A DNA stretch of 58,137 nt from Cudoniella acicularis (Eukaryota > Ascomycota > Leotiomycetes > Helotiales > Helotiaceae): NCBI GenBank assembly GCA_013054445.1, contig JAAMPI010000159.1, positions 1-58,137 on the forward strand, in the 5' to 3' direction. A model generated the notes under the pieces. The model was given only the letters and a program-made list of their open reading frames with translations, had not been told where the DNA came from and did no database searches. The position numbers and the translations under genes are program-made. Below are positions 11,899 through 22,596 of this stretch, piece after piece. How positions within the stretch are numbered: position 1 is the first letter of the stretch; each line of letters starts with the position of its first letter.

Positions 11899-13317
11899 GG
11901 TGACTGACGAATGATGGTTGATGGTTGAGAAAGTTTGGGATGGTTGATGTTTATTTCAATCTGCGAGTGGCATCTCATTTATACTGTGACTGCTCCAAAA
12001 TTGAAATGCCTAGCAATGTTTTCAGGGCAAGTATAAAATAGCTTTGACCAATCAATTCCAAGGATGAAGACTGCGATGATTTTGGAGTGGTGGATTAAAT
12101 CTCAATTCCTCAATATTTAGGCAGTTCCCTGACGTACCAGGCCGGACGGCTATATTGTGTCATCGAAATCCATTTTGGACTCCGAATAACCTTATATGGT
12201 ACGGAGAATAATGGCAGGTTGACAATCTCAAAACAATTAGGTAGTGAATTTGTTGACTCCGTAGACTCGATTGAGTCGCCAGTCGCGGATATACGGATAA
12301 TTAGGTTGTTACCCGGTTGTAGCAAAAACCCGGGGGTTCGAGATAGATTCATGTAATATCATCCACGAGGAATTGAGTGTTTTCTGCACATCGAGATTGT
12401 TGCAGAACGTGGAGAACGATCATCCATCCGAATGTGGCTGCGGAAGAGCCGGAGCATCAGGTACAGTAACGTGATGTGTGTGGGCAATTGGCAGCCTGGT
12501 TGCTTGAATCAGTTGATTCTACTCTGATTCGGGATCGATACAAGTTGCACAACGGTTTGTAGAGAGTTTAAGTCGGCGGGAGGACAGTGAAAGAACGTTT
12601 GGGAGGGATGTCATTGATCGATGTGGTATGTTAAAAAGGACCACTCGAGTTTTGGAGGCTCGGAGGAAGAAAGTATCGCGCAGGTGGAGTCGCTTAACAA
12701 TCTTGCACTAACCACTTTTGATATTTATTTTTCACGGGGCATATCAACCCCTGAATCCGGACTTGTCAAAATAGGTGTCAATCTTGACTTTAAAATATTG
12801 CCCTTGTTGGGATGTGGAGTGGTTTTAAGTCAATTTGGGACAACCCGAACTCAACGCTGCAGCGACGAAATTTATGCTGCACGTGATCGAGACAGGTTCG
12901 TACAGCCGGGCTCTGCCATGCCTGACACAGTACAATACGTGCTAAAGATCGAAAGGCTCCGGTGGTGTGACAGATTTGTCCTTTCGAATCCGAAAGACAA
13001 AAGACTATGGAATTGTTTAAACTTGTTTCAATCCCCCTCTTATAAGAGGCGTTCGCCGCGTCCCGAAATGTGCGACAAAACAGAATAATTGCTCTTGAAA
13101 CAAAGGTCATTGTTCATTTTCTTTGTTGGGTATTCGCCCATAAAGATGTAAACTTCGCACAGTGCGCGCACGCGTCCCTGTTCAAAACTTCGTATTTTGC
13201 AACTGATGCTATTCTATTGTCATTTGTCAACTTCTTCTGACTAACCTCCCAGAATACGCATTTCCAAATACCTAAGTTAAGGTAAAAGGACTCTTCAACA
13301 AAAAGCAATTTCAAATC
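11899..13317. other. Intergenic: xylanase promoter and unassigned DNA
   Basis: The first 400 bases are the xylanase promoter. A 155-codon ORF at 12621-13088 (+) has no signal, domain or usable codon pattern that I recognise, and I do not call it a gene. Confidence 0.5.
11977..11983 (-). promoter_or_regulatory. TATA box of the xylanase gene
   Basis: TATAAAT on the minus strand, about 80 bases upstream of the xylanase ATG. Confidence 0.5.
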
Positions 13318-14235
13318 ATGAAGCCAATTCTTTTCTTCTTGGCTGCCGTGCCATCGACTGGTCTTATTCTCGACGCAGTAGCCTCAACATTTACGACCCT
13401 GCACCTATCAACACGCTCAGAAGGTCCATCAACTTTGGTCATATCAGTACCTTATGAGCCAACAGCATCACCAGAGAGCCCATTAACTATCGTGATAATT
13501 CCAGAAACTGCGCCAAATCCCAGAATTTCGATCTCAACTGGACTTGGCATAACTCGAACCTTTTCTTCGCATCCTGTGCTTACATTAACCACAGTAACAG
13601 CAACGCACCTACTCATATCCACTAAGACCCTACCCCCCCAAACTCTTTCAATGACTATTACGAGAATAATAGAAAGCGGCACGACTACGCAAAATATATC
13701 CGCCATTATTCTGCAAATGGATCATTCAAAAGACACCAAAATTGCATGGCTGGCAGCTAGTATTCCGGTCACTCTGACGTTTGGCATCATGGTGACGTTA
13801 TGCTATAAGAATCACCGAAAAGACAAATTTGATGAACGGCGCAGAAAGATGGAAGGGGATCAGGGCAGCAGAAATTGGATACCTGCAGGGTTTGAACTAA
13901 GGCCTATAGGCGAACGTGAGAGTCAAACCCCAGATGTGGAGGGGGGAGAGGCTAACGAAGGCTTTAACTCATTGAGTGTTCCTAATGACATACAAATCCG
14001 AGACAGCGTAGCAATCGCGACGGGACAAAATGAAGACGGATCACAATTGGACATGAAGCCAACCACGGGCACTGAGTCTCAGCATCTGGGGACACAACTG
14101 ATACGGAACATGCGCTCTGAGTCTCAACCTCCGGAAACACAACTGAAGTATAAGAAACTCTCCCGGGGTAAAAGCGCCTTGTATCTTGAAAGAGTTACAG
14201 ATTCTAATAAAAAAGTACGAAAGGGGAGACGTTGA
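13318..14235 (+). CDS. Single-pass Ser/Thr-rich membrane protein with IPAGFEL tail motif (array member 1)
   Basis: Intronless, 305 residues, family not recognised. It has a signal peptide (residues 1-19), an extracellular Ser/Thr/Pro-rich stalk (about 20-137), one TM helix (about 142-163, WLAASIPVTLTFGIMVTLCY), a basic stop-transfer region (KNHRKDKFDERRRK) and a cytoplasmic tail with NWIPAGFELRP at about 186-196. This tail motif recurs as DFIPAGFELTP in the gene at 16020, and the TM start recurs in the gene at 14588. The architecture recalls Mid2/Wsc-type wall sensors (mucin-like stalk, one TM, short tail), but there is no cysteine-rich WSC domain. The tail ends in an acidic-to-basic stretch rich in repeated ESQ...TQL units. 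First of four same-strand paralogues. Confidence 0.75.
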   Translation: MKPILFFLAAVPSTGLILDAVASTFTTLHLSTRSEGPSTLVISVPYEPTASPESPLTIVIIPETAPNPRISISTGLGITRTFSSHPVLTLTTVTATHLLISTKTLPPQTLSMTITRIIESGTTTQNISAIILQMDHSKDTKIAWLAASIPVTLTFGIMVTLCYKNHRKDKFDERRRKMEGDQGSRNWIPAGFELRPIGERESQTPDVEGGEANEGFNSLSVPNDIQIRDSVAIATGQNEDGSQLDMKPTTGTESQHLGTQLIRNMRSESQPPETQLKYKKLSRGKSALYLERVTDSNKKVRKGRR

Positions 14236-14587
14236 TGGGGAAAAGAAAAATAAGACGAGCATGGGCTAGCGCAGCTGCCACACAGAGAGTCGGTAATCTG
14301 CCGTAGATCGTGCGCCAACTAAAGAAACAATAAACAAATGTCAGGAGTTTTGAACGTTTCATTTTTTCAGATTCGTTTCCGTCTATCAGGTGATTTTATG
14401 ATTTCAAGCGATTCTGTCGATCTTAAGCGAGACTTGGCGCCGAGGGAAAGGGGGAGCGAACAGCCCCCATGAATAACTACTATAGCCTCCATTCAAACAT
14501 TTAAACGAACAACTTAAACCCTTTTGATCTCCATCTGTACCACTTGTCCTGAACACGTGAAAAATCCGACAAAAACTCCGGGGGAAA
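14236..14587. other. Intergenic in the membrane-protein array
   Basis: Promoter-size gap of 352 bases with no ORF or repeat seen. Confidence 0.4.
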
Positions 14588-15574
14588 ATGCGTTTGTTTC
14601 AAGGCGCGCTGCTAGCCATTGGTCTAGTAGTCGGCGTCTCATTCAGTTCACGACTCTCGACATTCAGCACTCATGTATGGCTGCAGAGCAAATCTTTCAG
14701 TGAACGTAAAGACTCCAACGATGAGATCAAAACACAGTCTGATCCTCCAAACGGCCTGAACCAGCAAGGTATTGCAATCTTCACTTTGCTAGCACTCACT
14801 GTTCGGGGTGCAAATCCAAAGTTGCAAAGCGGTCATCCGGGTATCACCCCCTTAGCACCAAGCCTAACAACTGCGATGCAGTTACTCTTTGAATCGCCCT
14901 CTGACATGCAAACACCAACAATATTTCCCAGGGATGCCACCGTCACTTCCTCCTCTAATCAAACAGCTACAGCAACTACCACGGCCACCGAGACCCAAAC
15001 AACCACCTTACCACCAGTAAATAAAACGGTGACGATTACTACCACGGCTGGGACCGAGCAAGCAACTTCCGGGTGCAACCCACTAGACACCGATGGCAGC
15101 GGAGATTCCGCAGCCGTCAGATGGCTTTCAGCTGGAATTCCAGTCTCAATCTTTGCAGGCGCATATGGGATGTGTCGCTACCAGCAAAAGCATCTTCAAA
15201 AACCTAATAATCCACAGAATCAATCAGGTCAAAGTGGCGGACAGAGACTCGGGACTAGCGGGAATGGAGATGGCGCAGGACAAGCTCCAGATGAGGCCCC
15301 GCCAAAAGCGAGCTTTGCAAAACGGCTATTGGAGTCGGACCATGCGAAGACGATGAAGAAAACCGCATTGGATTCAGCAAAGAAAGCTGTAGTAAATGCG
15401 GCCAAAAAGGAGGGGGAAAATTACATTGAAAAACGAATCGCGTTAGGAGACGTGGGAAGAGTACTGGGGGGGGAATGGATGCGACAGCAGGAAATTGGTG
15501 GGAACGTGTTGAAGGCCAGCCTGGGCAATCTGGACAGTCTAGTCGGGGGTCGTAAGTTCTGCCGCGTTGTTTAG
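14588..15574 (+). CDS. Single-pass Ser/Thr-rich membrane protein (array member 2)
   Basis: Intronless, 328 residues, family not recognised. Hydrophobic N-terminus (residues 1-20), a Thr-rich stalk with TATATTTATETQTTTLPP (about 125-145), and one TM helix WLSAGIPVSIFAGAYGMCRY that aligns with WLAASIPVTLTFG of the neighbour at 13318. The long cytoplasmic part is Gln/Asn/Gly-rich, then Lys/Ala-rich and probably helical (LLESDHAKTMKKTALDSAKK). It lacks the IPAGFEL motif of members 1 and 3, so its tail has diverged or been exchanged. A hydrophobic stretch near residue 60 (IAIFTLLALTV) could be a second membrane segment, or part of an unspliced intron beginning GTATTG at about 14769. Confidence 0.65.
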   Translation: MRLFQGALLAIGLVVGVSFSSRLSTFSTHVWLQSKSFSERKDSNDEIKTQSDPPNGLNQQGIAIFTLLALTVRGANPKLQSGHPGITPLAPSLTTAMQLLFESPSDMQTPTIFPRDATVTSSSNQTATATTTATETQTTTLPPVNKTVTITTTAGTEQATSGCNPLDTDGSGDSAAVRWLSAGIPVSIFAGAYGMCRYQQKHLQKPNNPQNQSGQSGGQRLGTSGNGDGAGQAPDEAPPKASFAKRLLESDHAKTMKKTALDSAKKAVVNAAKKEGENYIEKRIALGDVGRVLGGEWMRQQEIGGNVLKASLGNLDSLVGGRKFCRVV

Positions 15575-16019
15575 ATAATTAGTCAAGAAATTTACCTACC
15601 ATTTGACTTGATATCTTGGGATTCTGAAGTGAGCTTAGAATAAGTTATTACTGGTGGGTACTGATAACAGGATATGTTGAAGCTCCCAAGAACATTAGAG
15701 AACTCCAGGAGCCGGTGCTAAGCGAAGAGCGATAAAAGCCTATTCAAAAACAGTTTTTGTGTTGTTTTTGCAGAAGATTGTAGTTATTCGCACTACTTTT
15801 TGTGAACAAAGAACCTTTGTTATCCACACATGGTGAAGAAAAATCAAAGAAAGTCCACAAAGAAGAATTGTTATGAATCACAAGAGCCTTGAATAATCAT
15901 TGTAGAACAATAACACTCCCTAGTTATTTTAAATTCCATAACTTATCTTGCGCGAAATCAACCCTCGTCATTTCAACACTCGCACTTCCAATCGACACCA
16001 CCCAAAAAATCGCTGCAAC
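15575..16019. other. Intergenic in the membrane-protein array
   Basis: Promoter of the gene at 16020; nothing else was seen. Confidence 0.4.
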
Positions 16020-16685
16020 ATGAAAAGTTTTCTTTTCAAGTTCCTGGCTGCTGCCACCCCCATCGCGGCAGCAATAGTTACAGGAAACGCACCTCCTACT
16101 CCTCCGAAAACCGTCACCTCGATGGTAACCCAAACAGTATTTGTTACAACATTATTCATCATCAGTTCTACCATCACAGTGACAGAGGCAATAACAGTCG
16201 TCAATTACAGTACTGTTTCTGTCACCCAAACGATTACACCTGCACCGATAACACTCAATTTCACGAATACTCAAACATTACCCGCCTCAACAATAACACT
16301 ACCACCTGCGACTGTCACCGCCCAGCCAGAGCCACAAAAGAAAGGCGTGGATGAATGGATGATTTCCACAATAGTGTTAATCCCAGTTTTGTTTCTCAGC
16401 TTGGCTGGCGGAATGACAGCTGTATTCTTCGATAGAAAGCAGCAAGAGAAAAGACGCAAGAATATGCGAAATTTCGGCGATGGAGACTTTATACCGGCGG
16501 GGTTTGAACTAACGCCACAACCTGGCGTGTGGCGGCAGAGTATGCAACCGACTAGGTCGAGTGCTTACACTGGGCGAGGGGAGGAAGCATCTAGAGTAGA
16601 CACTGGTAGTTCTCCTCCCCCTAGATATTCATCGGGTATGAATATCCTTCCGCCACCGGACAAGTTTGAAGAGATGTACTTCTGA
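16020..16685 (+). CDS. Single-pass Ser/Thr-rich membrane protein with IPAGFEL tail motif (array member 3)
   Basis: Intronless, 221 residues. Signal peptide about 1-18 (MKSFLFKFLAAATPIAAA), Val/Thr-rich stalk with regularly spaced TVT motifs (about 25-108), TM about 114-136 (WMISTIVLIPVLFLSLAGGM), basic juxtamembrane FDRKQQEKRRKNMR, then NFGDGDFIPAGFELTP (about 151-166) and PGVWRQS. The frame is open upstream to 15948, but the ATG at 16020 gives a clean signal peptide and is preferred. Shares the tail motif with member 1 and the whole TM-to-tail block with the broken member 4. Function unknown; a surface stalk with a conserved cytoplasmic docking peptide suggests a sensor or anchor, which is inference. 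Confidence 0.75.
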   Translation: MKSFLFKFLAAATPIAAAIVTGNAPPTPPKTVTSMVTQTVFVTTLFIISSTITVTEAITVVNYSTVSVTQTITPAPITLNFTNTQTLPASTITLPPATVTAQPEPQKKGVDEWMISTIVLIPVLFLSLAGGMTAVFFDRKQQEKRRKNMRNFGDGDFIPAGFELTPQPGVWRQSMQPTRSSAYTGRGEEASRVDTGSSPPPRYSSGMNILPPPDKFEEMYF

Positions 16686-17646
16686 CGACCTCTAGATATG
16701 AACAAAAGCGGCGGTAGGATGTATACTGAAGAAGTCTTTGCACTGAAGTAAATATATTGCAATAAGCAAGAAGAATCTCTGTTTTAAAAGCAAAAATAAC
16801 ACAGTGCTTTCCTTAACACTTTTATAATAAATTCAAATTGATAATTTGGTTACAAAATTCATGATGTTAATTTGTCGTGTGATTTACCGTGAAATTAATA
16901 AACAGAAAAATGGGGTTTGAAAAGCTTGCAAGGTTGCTATAATAAGCATGTAATGATCTCCCTGAGACCCGTGAAATTTATTTATGAGGCAAAGATAGCC
17001 AGCTGTATTCTATTGGCGTCTGAACGAAAAAAGGCACAACACTTCAAGATTATTAAATGCTCTATTTTAACTACTTTTATTAAAATAGCTATATAAGCGT
17101 CAAACTCTTGTGAAATTTGGTCTAATTAAATACATACTGTTCTGGCTTCATTCGAAGATGTTTGGGTTTTGATGTGATTTCCCCCAAACTGGAGGGGAAT
17201 GTCACGTGATGCCCCAAATTGCCATGTGTAGGGGAAAATCGAAATAGTTACACGCATGTAAAAGCAGGATGAAGTTAAACATTTTGAGAAGCCATCGGGC
17301 TGTAATTTTAAAACTTGAAAGTGCACTTTCCCGAGTGTTGAGGTTCTGAAACACATTCTAGTAGACAACGGAGTCCCAGTCAGAAGCCATCACAAAGGAC
17401 CAAGCTTCTTTATTAAGTGTGAATCACATAATTCCTTTGTCAGAACAAAACAATGAGGTTCCCAAAAAAAACATTTTAAAAGTTACTCTTTGCAAGCGAG
17501 TCAATCTTGGATTGTTTCTATCAACCTTGTTTGAATGAACATACAGAAAAACAATGAGTAACCTATATATATGGTTTGAGAAACCAAACGGTTTCTTTTA
17601 ACCGCAAGAAACTTCAAGCAGAACATTCGTGATTAATATATTGTAA
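16686..17646. other. Intergenic in the membrane-protein array
   Basis: AT-rich. Contains one AACACTTCAA motif at 17038-17047, a possible MITE end. No ORF of interest. Confidence 0.4.
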
Positions 17647-18189
17647 ATGAAGGTGTCTTGCATCACATTGCTGGCATTCGCCACCGCTCTTGCTGGAGCG
17701 CAACTCTCCAATGACTACTGCCGACGCCAAGAAATAGTCACATTGCCTGGAGTAACTAAAACGGAAATTAAGATAATCACAGTTTCCATGTCAGGAAAAC
17801 CAGGAGTTACAGTCACTTGGTTGACGACATCTACATTCACCCCTCCTCCAGCCACAACCAGCGTCACAAAACTGGCGAGACTGCCTGCGTCAACTGCAAC
17901 GACCTTACCAGGAAATTTAGAAACAGTTTCTACTGAGAATGTCATTTCTGCGCTAGATAGCCAAGTCAAAAATGGATAGATGATCGCCACAATCGTTCTC
18001 GCTATCCTCCTGTTATTACTTGCAACCGTAGTAGTAATTGGGGATCTAGTTTTGGATCACAAGCGGAAAGAACGTGAAAGTAAGAACGTGCGTAACTTTG
18101 GTCTTGGAGATTTTATTTCAGAAGTGTATGAAATCAGACCGGTGACTGGAGTGTGGTGACAAAGCGCTGCGAATTTGTCGGCAAACTAA
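17647..18189 (+). pseudogene. Broken Ser/Thr-rich membrane protein (array member 4)
   Basis: A signal peptide (MKVSCITLLAFATALAGA) and Thr-rich stalk are intact, but the frame stops at TAG 17977-17979, exactly where member 3 has the Trp that precedes its TM. The same frame then continues with a perfect TM (MIATIVLAILLLLLATVVV), a basic segment and NFGLGDFI...GVW, and meets TGA at 18157-18159 where member 3 has Arg, and TAA at 18187. TGG-to-TAG and CGA-to-TGA are both C:G to T:A transitions. The IPAGFEL core has decayed to ISEVYEI. If expressed, the product would be a 110-residue secreted stalk without membrane anchor. Confidence 0.8.
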
Positions 18190-18904
18190 GTCCTGTCGAC
18201 GTAAATTTAGAATAGCAATTGAATAAAAAAAACGAATTAATCGTCGGCATTTAGTATAGGTATCCTTTCTTCAACCAATTCTAGATCCGTACCAGCAGGC
18301 GACTTGCAACACTTCAAAGAATAAACACTATTTTAAATTTAAATATTATTAAACTGATGCAGTTTCAAAGCATATTTCCCCTTTCATCCATTCTTACAAC
18401 CTTTTTGCAAATAATTGAGTAGTTGTCCAGGCAAGAAGCGGGTGCAAGAATGATCAGTCTAGCGAATTACTCCCTGATTTTCTGGGGTTCACACGCTATA
18501 AAGCTGTCGAAAGCTGCCTCGCATTCAGTTTTCTTGCTCACATTATTTTGCTGCAAAAATTCTTCTAATTATCACAAACTGCTTACGCATTTATTTGAAT
18601 GTTCTCAAATAATTATTCAATCATAATGCGCAGTAAATTTGGGTTGCCGTTACCGTAAAAAGGAACTCTAATGCTCAGGCAGTTAGGGAACTACACGCTG
18701 TATTTCTGGCGAACAGTCCCTGAGCAAAGCGAATCTCCCCCTTTTATTTCTCATTTCTCATCACTTCACTTAACCGTAGTCAACAAAGAATTTTAATGCC
18801 TTTGCTCTATTTATATAGTGAGGGTTGCAATTCATTGCTAGCTTTCAAGCAAAGTCACCATATCCTCCGTTCTAGCTATTTCCCACAAATAGTTGGACAG
18901 TCCA
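18190..18904. other. Intergenic, no gene seen
   Basis: AT-rich; one AACACTTCAAA motif at 18308-18318. No recognisable ORF. Confidence 0.4.
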
Positions 18905-19561
18905 CTAACTCAAATCAATCAACTTCCTCTGCACATCCCTCGGCTGAAAATCCAACAGCCCAAACGCTATCTTAGCAATCTCCATTCCATAATTCTCCAC
19001 CACCCAATGCGCCATCATATCCATTCCCGCACACGCCCCACCAGCAGTCCAAATATTTCCCTCTTGAACCCACTGCTCCTTCACCCACTTCACATTGGGC
19101 ACAGCCTGCATCGCCATCTCCAGCGCGCCATGATTCGTCGTCGCCCTCTTCCCATCTAACACTCCACTCGATGCAATGGCAAAACCACCCGTACATGTTG
19201 TGAAAATCCCTTTCCCGGCCTTAACATGCTCCTGAATAAATTTCTCAAAGCGGGGAGAGAGTTGGAAGGTAAGCATGTCCGGGCCGCCGATTAAGAGGTA
19301 GTCGAGTGGAGGGCAGTCGTCGCAAGTGGTGCTGGGGAGGGCTTTGAAGTTGGAGGAGAGGGTTACTGGGTCGAGGGTTTCGTTGATGTAGTGGAATTCG
19401 ATGGGGATGGCTTTTTCGGATAGGCCTGAGAAACCGGGTAAGGAGGCGTTTTCGTATTGGGAGATGAGGGCTCGAGAGCAGCAGAAGAGGATGTCGGTGG
19501 GACCGGCTGCATCTATGGTTTGGTAGGGAACCATGAGGATTCCGAATTGGATGGATGCCAT
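18905..19561 (-). CDS. DJ-1/PfpI-family (class I glutamine amidotransferase-like) protein
   Basis: Intronless, 218 residues, cytosolic. DJ-1/PfpI features: FGILMVPYQTIDAAGPTDIL at the N-terminus (the family's FDG/DxxGP turn), DYLLIGGPD (about 88-96), then TTCTGGFAIASSGVLDGKRA, in which the Cys of TCTGG is the nucleophile-elbow Cys, followed by TTNHG. The arrangement is like the isonitrile hydratase / ThiJ-like subgroup common in fungi rather than DJ-1 itself. The substrate cannot be read from sequence; possible roles are hydratase or glyoxalase-like. It has no AraC-type DNA-binding domain. Confidence 0.9.
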   Translation of the reverse strand: MASIQFGILMVPYQTIDAAGPTDILFCCSRALISQYENASLPGFSGLSEKAIPIEFHYINETLDPVTLSSNFKALPSTTCDDCPPLDYLLIGGPDMLTFQLSPRFEKFIQEHVKAGKGIFTTCTGGFAIASSGVLDGKRATTNHGALEMAMQAVPNVKWVKEQWVQEGNIWTAGGACAGMDMMAHWVVENYGMEIAKIAFGLLDFQPRDVQRKLIDLS

Positions 19562-20212
19562 GGCTGGATTTTGGTGATGTGGGTTTTGGAAAAGGGCGAA
19601 GTTTGAGATGGAAGTGATTGTGGATAATTGATGAATTATTTAGTGGCAAGAGGGTGCAGATGAGTCTATATATATTGATTAAAAGTAAGATGCGCGTTGA
19701 AGTACTTATATTCAAAGCTGAGCAGGTTGTAGGCGAACTCGGATGTTGTTAGTCGGATGTAGCCTTGTCGGATATAGCTTTGGTAAAGTATACCGGGTAT
19801 ATTTTACCCGGCTTCGGTCTTGAAAACCCACAAAATTCTAATTTCATAGCGTCGGGAATGACACTTCCCGACTTTAGAGAAACCCTTCGATGTCTGACTG
19901 AAAACAGCATTCCATCGTAATCAACGGTCAAACTTTCATCCTCAGCCTCCGGGTTTGATGGGTGAGTACGCGTCACCGTAACACTCGGCACATACATTTG
20001 AGAACAATGATAGTAGATAATTGAGGCGCGGCCTTTGATTCAGGATTAAGTAAGTGAAGAACTCCACCATGTGTTAATTAAGACCATAAAGCTATGCTTG
20101 AGTCTAGCTCAAGGTACCGTATGCCTGCATCCTACCCAGGGTATCACCACCTCCGGTCCTGTCACTACCAGCCCCCAAAACGCCCCCAATGAGACAAGCA
20201 AGCCAAGCATCA
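19562..20212. other. Intergenic, no confident gene
   Basis: An 82-codon minus-strand ORF (19749-19997) has no motif that I recognise. A short imperfect palindrome (ACCGGGTATATTTTACCCGG at about 19790) lies inside it. Confidence 0.4.
19667..19674 (-). promoter_or_regulatory. TATA box of the DJ-1/PfpI gene
   Basis: TATATATA about 105 bases upstream of the ATG at 19561 (minus strand). Confidence 0.35.
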
Positions 20213-21494
20213 TTATATCTTCGGGTGGAAAATCCTTAAACTATCTACGCTCATCCTCTCCATCTTCTCATCGAACTCCTCGCCCCCTGTGTACTCGACT
20301 TTTCCTCCCTTTATCCTGGCTTTGCGATCCCATCCACCAGGCACATCATCCTTCGGAGGCACCGGTGGAATGAACATCGCTTTCCTTCTCTCTTGAATCT
20401 CGATGCTTTTTTTCGCCAGTATATGCTTCTTTGGGCCGGGAGATGGGTTTGTCGTGGCAGGCGTCAACGCCCCCGGACTTTGTGAAACGCTGATAGGTGA
20501 TTTATTGATTTCGGACCACCCTTGAACTTCCTGTCTGCCGCCATGCTCAAGTGCAGCTGTTTTTTCGGGAAGCGCGCGGCGGAGGGTATATAGAGTGGGA
20601 ATGTTGGCCACGAAAGCGGCGGTGAACGATTCGACGCTGGCCCAGGTTGTGCGATTTATTTGCATGCCAGAGTCATGAATGTTGAAGGGAAGGCGAACGA
20701 CCGTAATTATAACGAGGAAGATGCCAAGTGAGAAGAGGCTGAGAAGGCGGAATTTTCTGCGAACGATCAGCTGTGACTTTTGGAGGGTGGAAAGTTGCAC
20801 TTACGACCCGACGGATTGTTTGACTCTGAATAAAGTTGGCATCGGTAGGAGAATGAGGAGAATGTCCGTGAAGATGTTGAGGCCCCCAAGAATGACCAGT
20901 TCACCGATTGCTTGTGAGCAGGTGCCTGGATCGGGAACTACCTGCCAGTAAAGATATATTGGCCGGCAGTCGGTGAATACCGCAATCTGAACAATGATGT
21001 AAGTTACTCCGAGTATTGCCCAGTAAATTTTCATGATGATTTTGTGGTGGTGGACTCCAGATAGAATCCGTTGGTATAGGACCAAGACGACACTCTTCTG
21101 CAGCCATAGACTGTGGATATCAGAACCAGTTTGAAGATATACACCACAATATATAATCGGAGACTCACTATGTATTGTAGAAGGGCCGGCTAACAATTGT
21201 CAGCATGCTCCCGATCTCCCTCTGATATATCTCGGTGTCTGAAAATATATGCCTCTCCCGGTATGATGGCGGGACGTTGTTGCTTCCCCAAACAAGCACA
21301 ACATGTATGAAAGCAAGTCTTGACATCAAGCAAATCATGCAAACAGCAGTAAGCTTGTCGGCGAGATCCAGTTTCTGTCCTCGTATTTTCCTCATCAGTA
21401 GTCGAAGCCCCATAAGGGACATGGCCAGAAAAGTAAAAACCCATAGCAGGACAAGGGTCTGAACTGTATCTGGTGGAAGATAGTAGTACGACAT
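20213..21494 (-). CDS. Fungal rhodopsin-like 7TM membrane protein (SAT4/PTH11-related)
   Basis: Three exons on the minus strand: 21494-21169, 21110-20805 and 20756-20213; 391 residues. Introns start GTGAGT (58 bp) and GTAAGT (48 bp). Exon 3 begins KFRLLSLFSLG directly after QSVGS. Seven hydrophobic segments span about residues 10-270, with family blocks YLWLQKSVVLVLYQRIL, IYWAILGVTYIIVQIAVFTDCRPI (TM with the conserved Cys), PDPGTC, FTDILLILLPMPTLF and LGIFLVIITVVRL. These match the fungal rhodopsin-like/SAT4 integral membrane domain, related to PTH11-type receptors but without a CFEM domain. The 110-residue cytoplasmic tail is Ser/Pro/Lys-rich. Likely a plasma-membrane receptor or signalling protein; the ligand is unknown. 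Confidence 0.88.
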
Positions 21495-22596
21495 CGTGTA
21501 GGTTTCTGGGTGAAAGGAACAAAACTAAACCTGGGGAAGCGATCGAGAGAACCTCTCTGGCTTGCAAAAGAAACCCGTGTGGGAAGAGACTCGAATAGAT
21601 ATATAGCTTACTCCGACATCCGAGCGATGACACTCGATCGATCCGGGCCGCTGATACCCCACAAGAAAACAAGGAGATCGACGGCATGGGTAAAAGATAT
21701 GATACAGGAGATATAATTCAGGATGTTGACAGACGTGAAGGGCTTCCCCAAACTGTGTCATCCATCCTGATACAGCATTTTCGTGCTCGACTCCTCAGAT
21801 TAATTGCTTCATGAGTTTTTTGACGCCATCTGAGCGAACACAGCTCACTTAATTGCTTCAGCTGCACTTTCCCAGGTGAAGCTTAACCACTTGATTATTT
21901 GATCTCGCCACTCTCCCTCAAGCCGAATGTTGAGTTGTTGAAGATTGACATCTGAGGGCTGATGGGATAAGGTTTCATGAGACGTTCGTCGATGCACATA
22001 TGCACAGACTTTATGCAGGGCGAATCCAATTTCGCTTAGTTGGATAAATCGCATAAAATCGAGGTCATAGCACAAATTCTCGCTTGTGCGAACTCTTCTG
22101 AGCGCCCAGATTTTGGTCGGCAATGGTTTTGATGCAGGAACATGTCAAAAAACATCGAATCACGGGTCTCTCGGATGTCCCGCGCATTGTGCTGGAATTA
22201 GAATTGTATTCATTATTTGGAACCGCGCTCATCACGCACCATGATCGCAATGCAACATCGCAGGTACCATGTACTTCCACGAGGATTTGGTTCAACCTGC
22301 TGTGGAACCGAAGCTGGAAATCACATGGCTTTGTAAGAGGGTGACATCAAGGAACTGAGGCTCAATTGCTGATTGGCTTACACGAATGAAATATCTGCAA
22401 AGAATGAAGTACAAGGTACTTTGCATTGGAGCCCCTCTTCAACCCCTCGTCGGCAAGGCAGCGATAGTGCAAAGATCTACAAATGCTTAATCGCTTCACC
22501 TAAATCTGTTCTCGTATCTTCAATCTGGGCCAGGTGAATGTTTTGTTTGGGTTTCATTTCTGTTTGTAACCAGCAATTGTTCTTGAAGCCTTCACA
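21495..22596. other. Intergenic between divergent genes
   Basis: 1.1 kb shared upstream region of the 7TM gene (minus) and the alpha/beta hydrolase gene (plus). No convincing ORF. Confidence 0.5.

Noticed and set aside
12621..13088. 155-codon plus-strand ORF
   Set aside because: No domain, signal, codon pattern or splice support, and a similar-length random ORF lies opposite.
19749..19997. 82-codon minus-strand ORF with a palindrome
   Set aside because: No family match that I recognise and no promoter or splice evidence.
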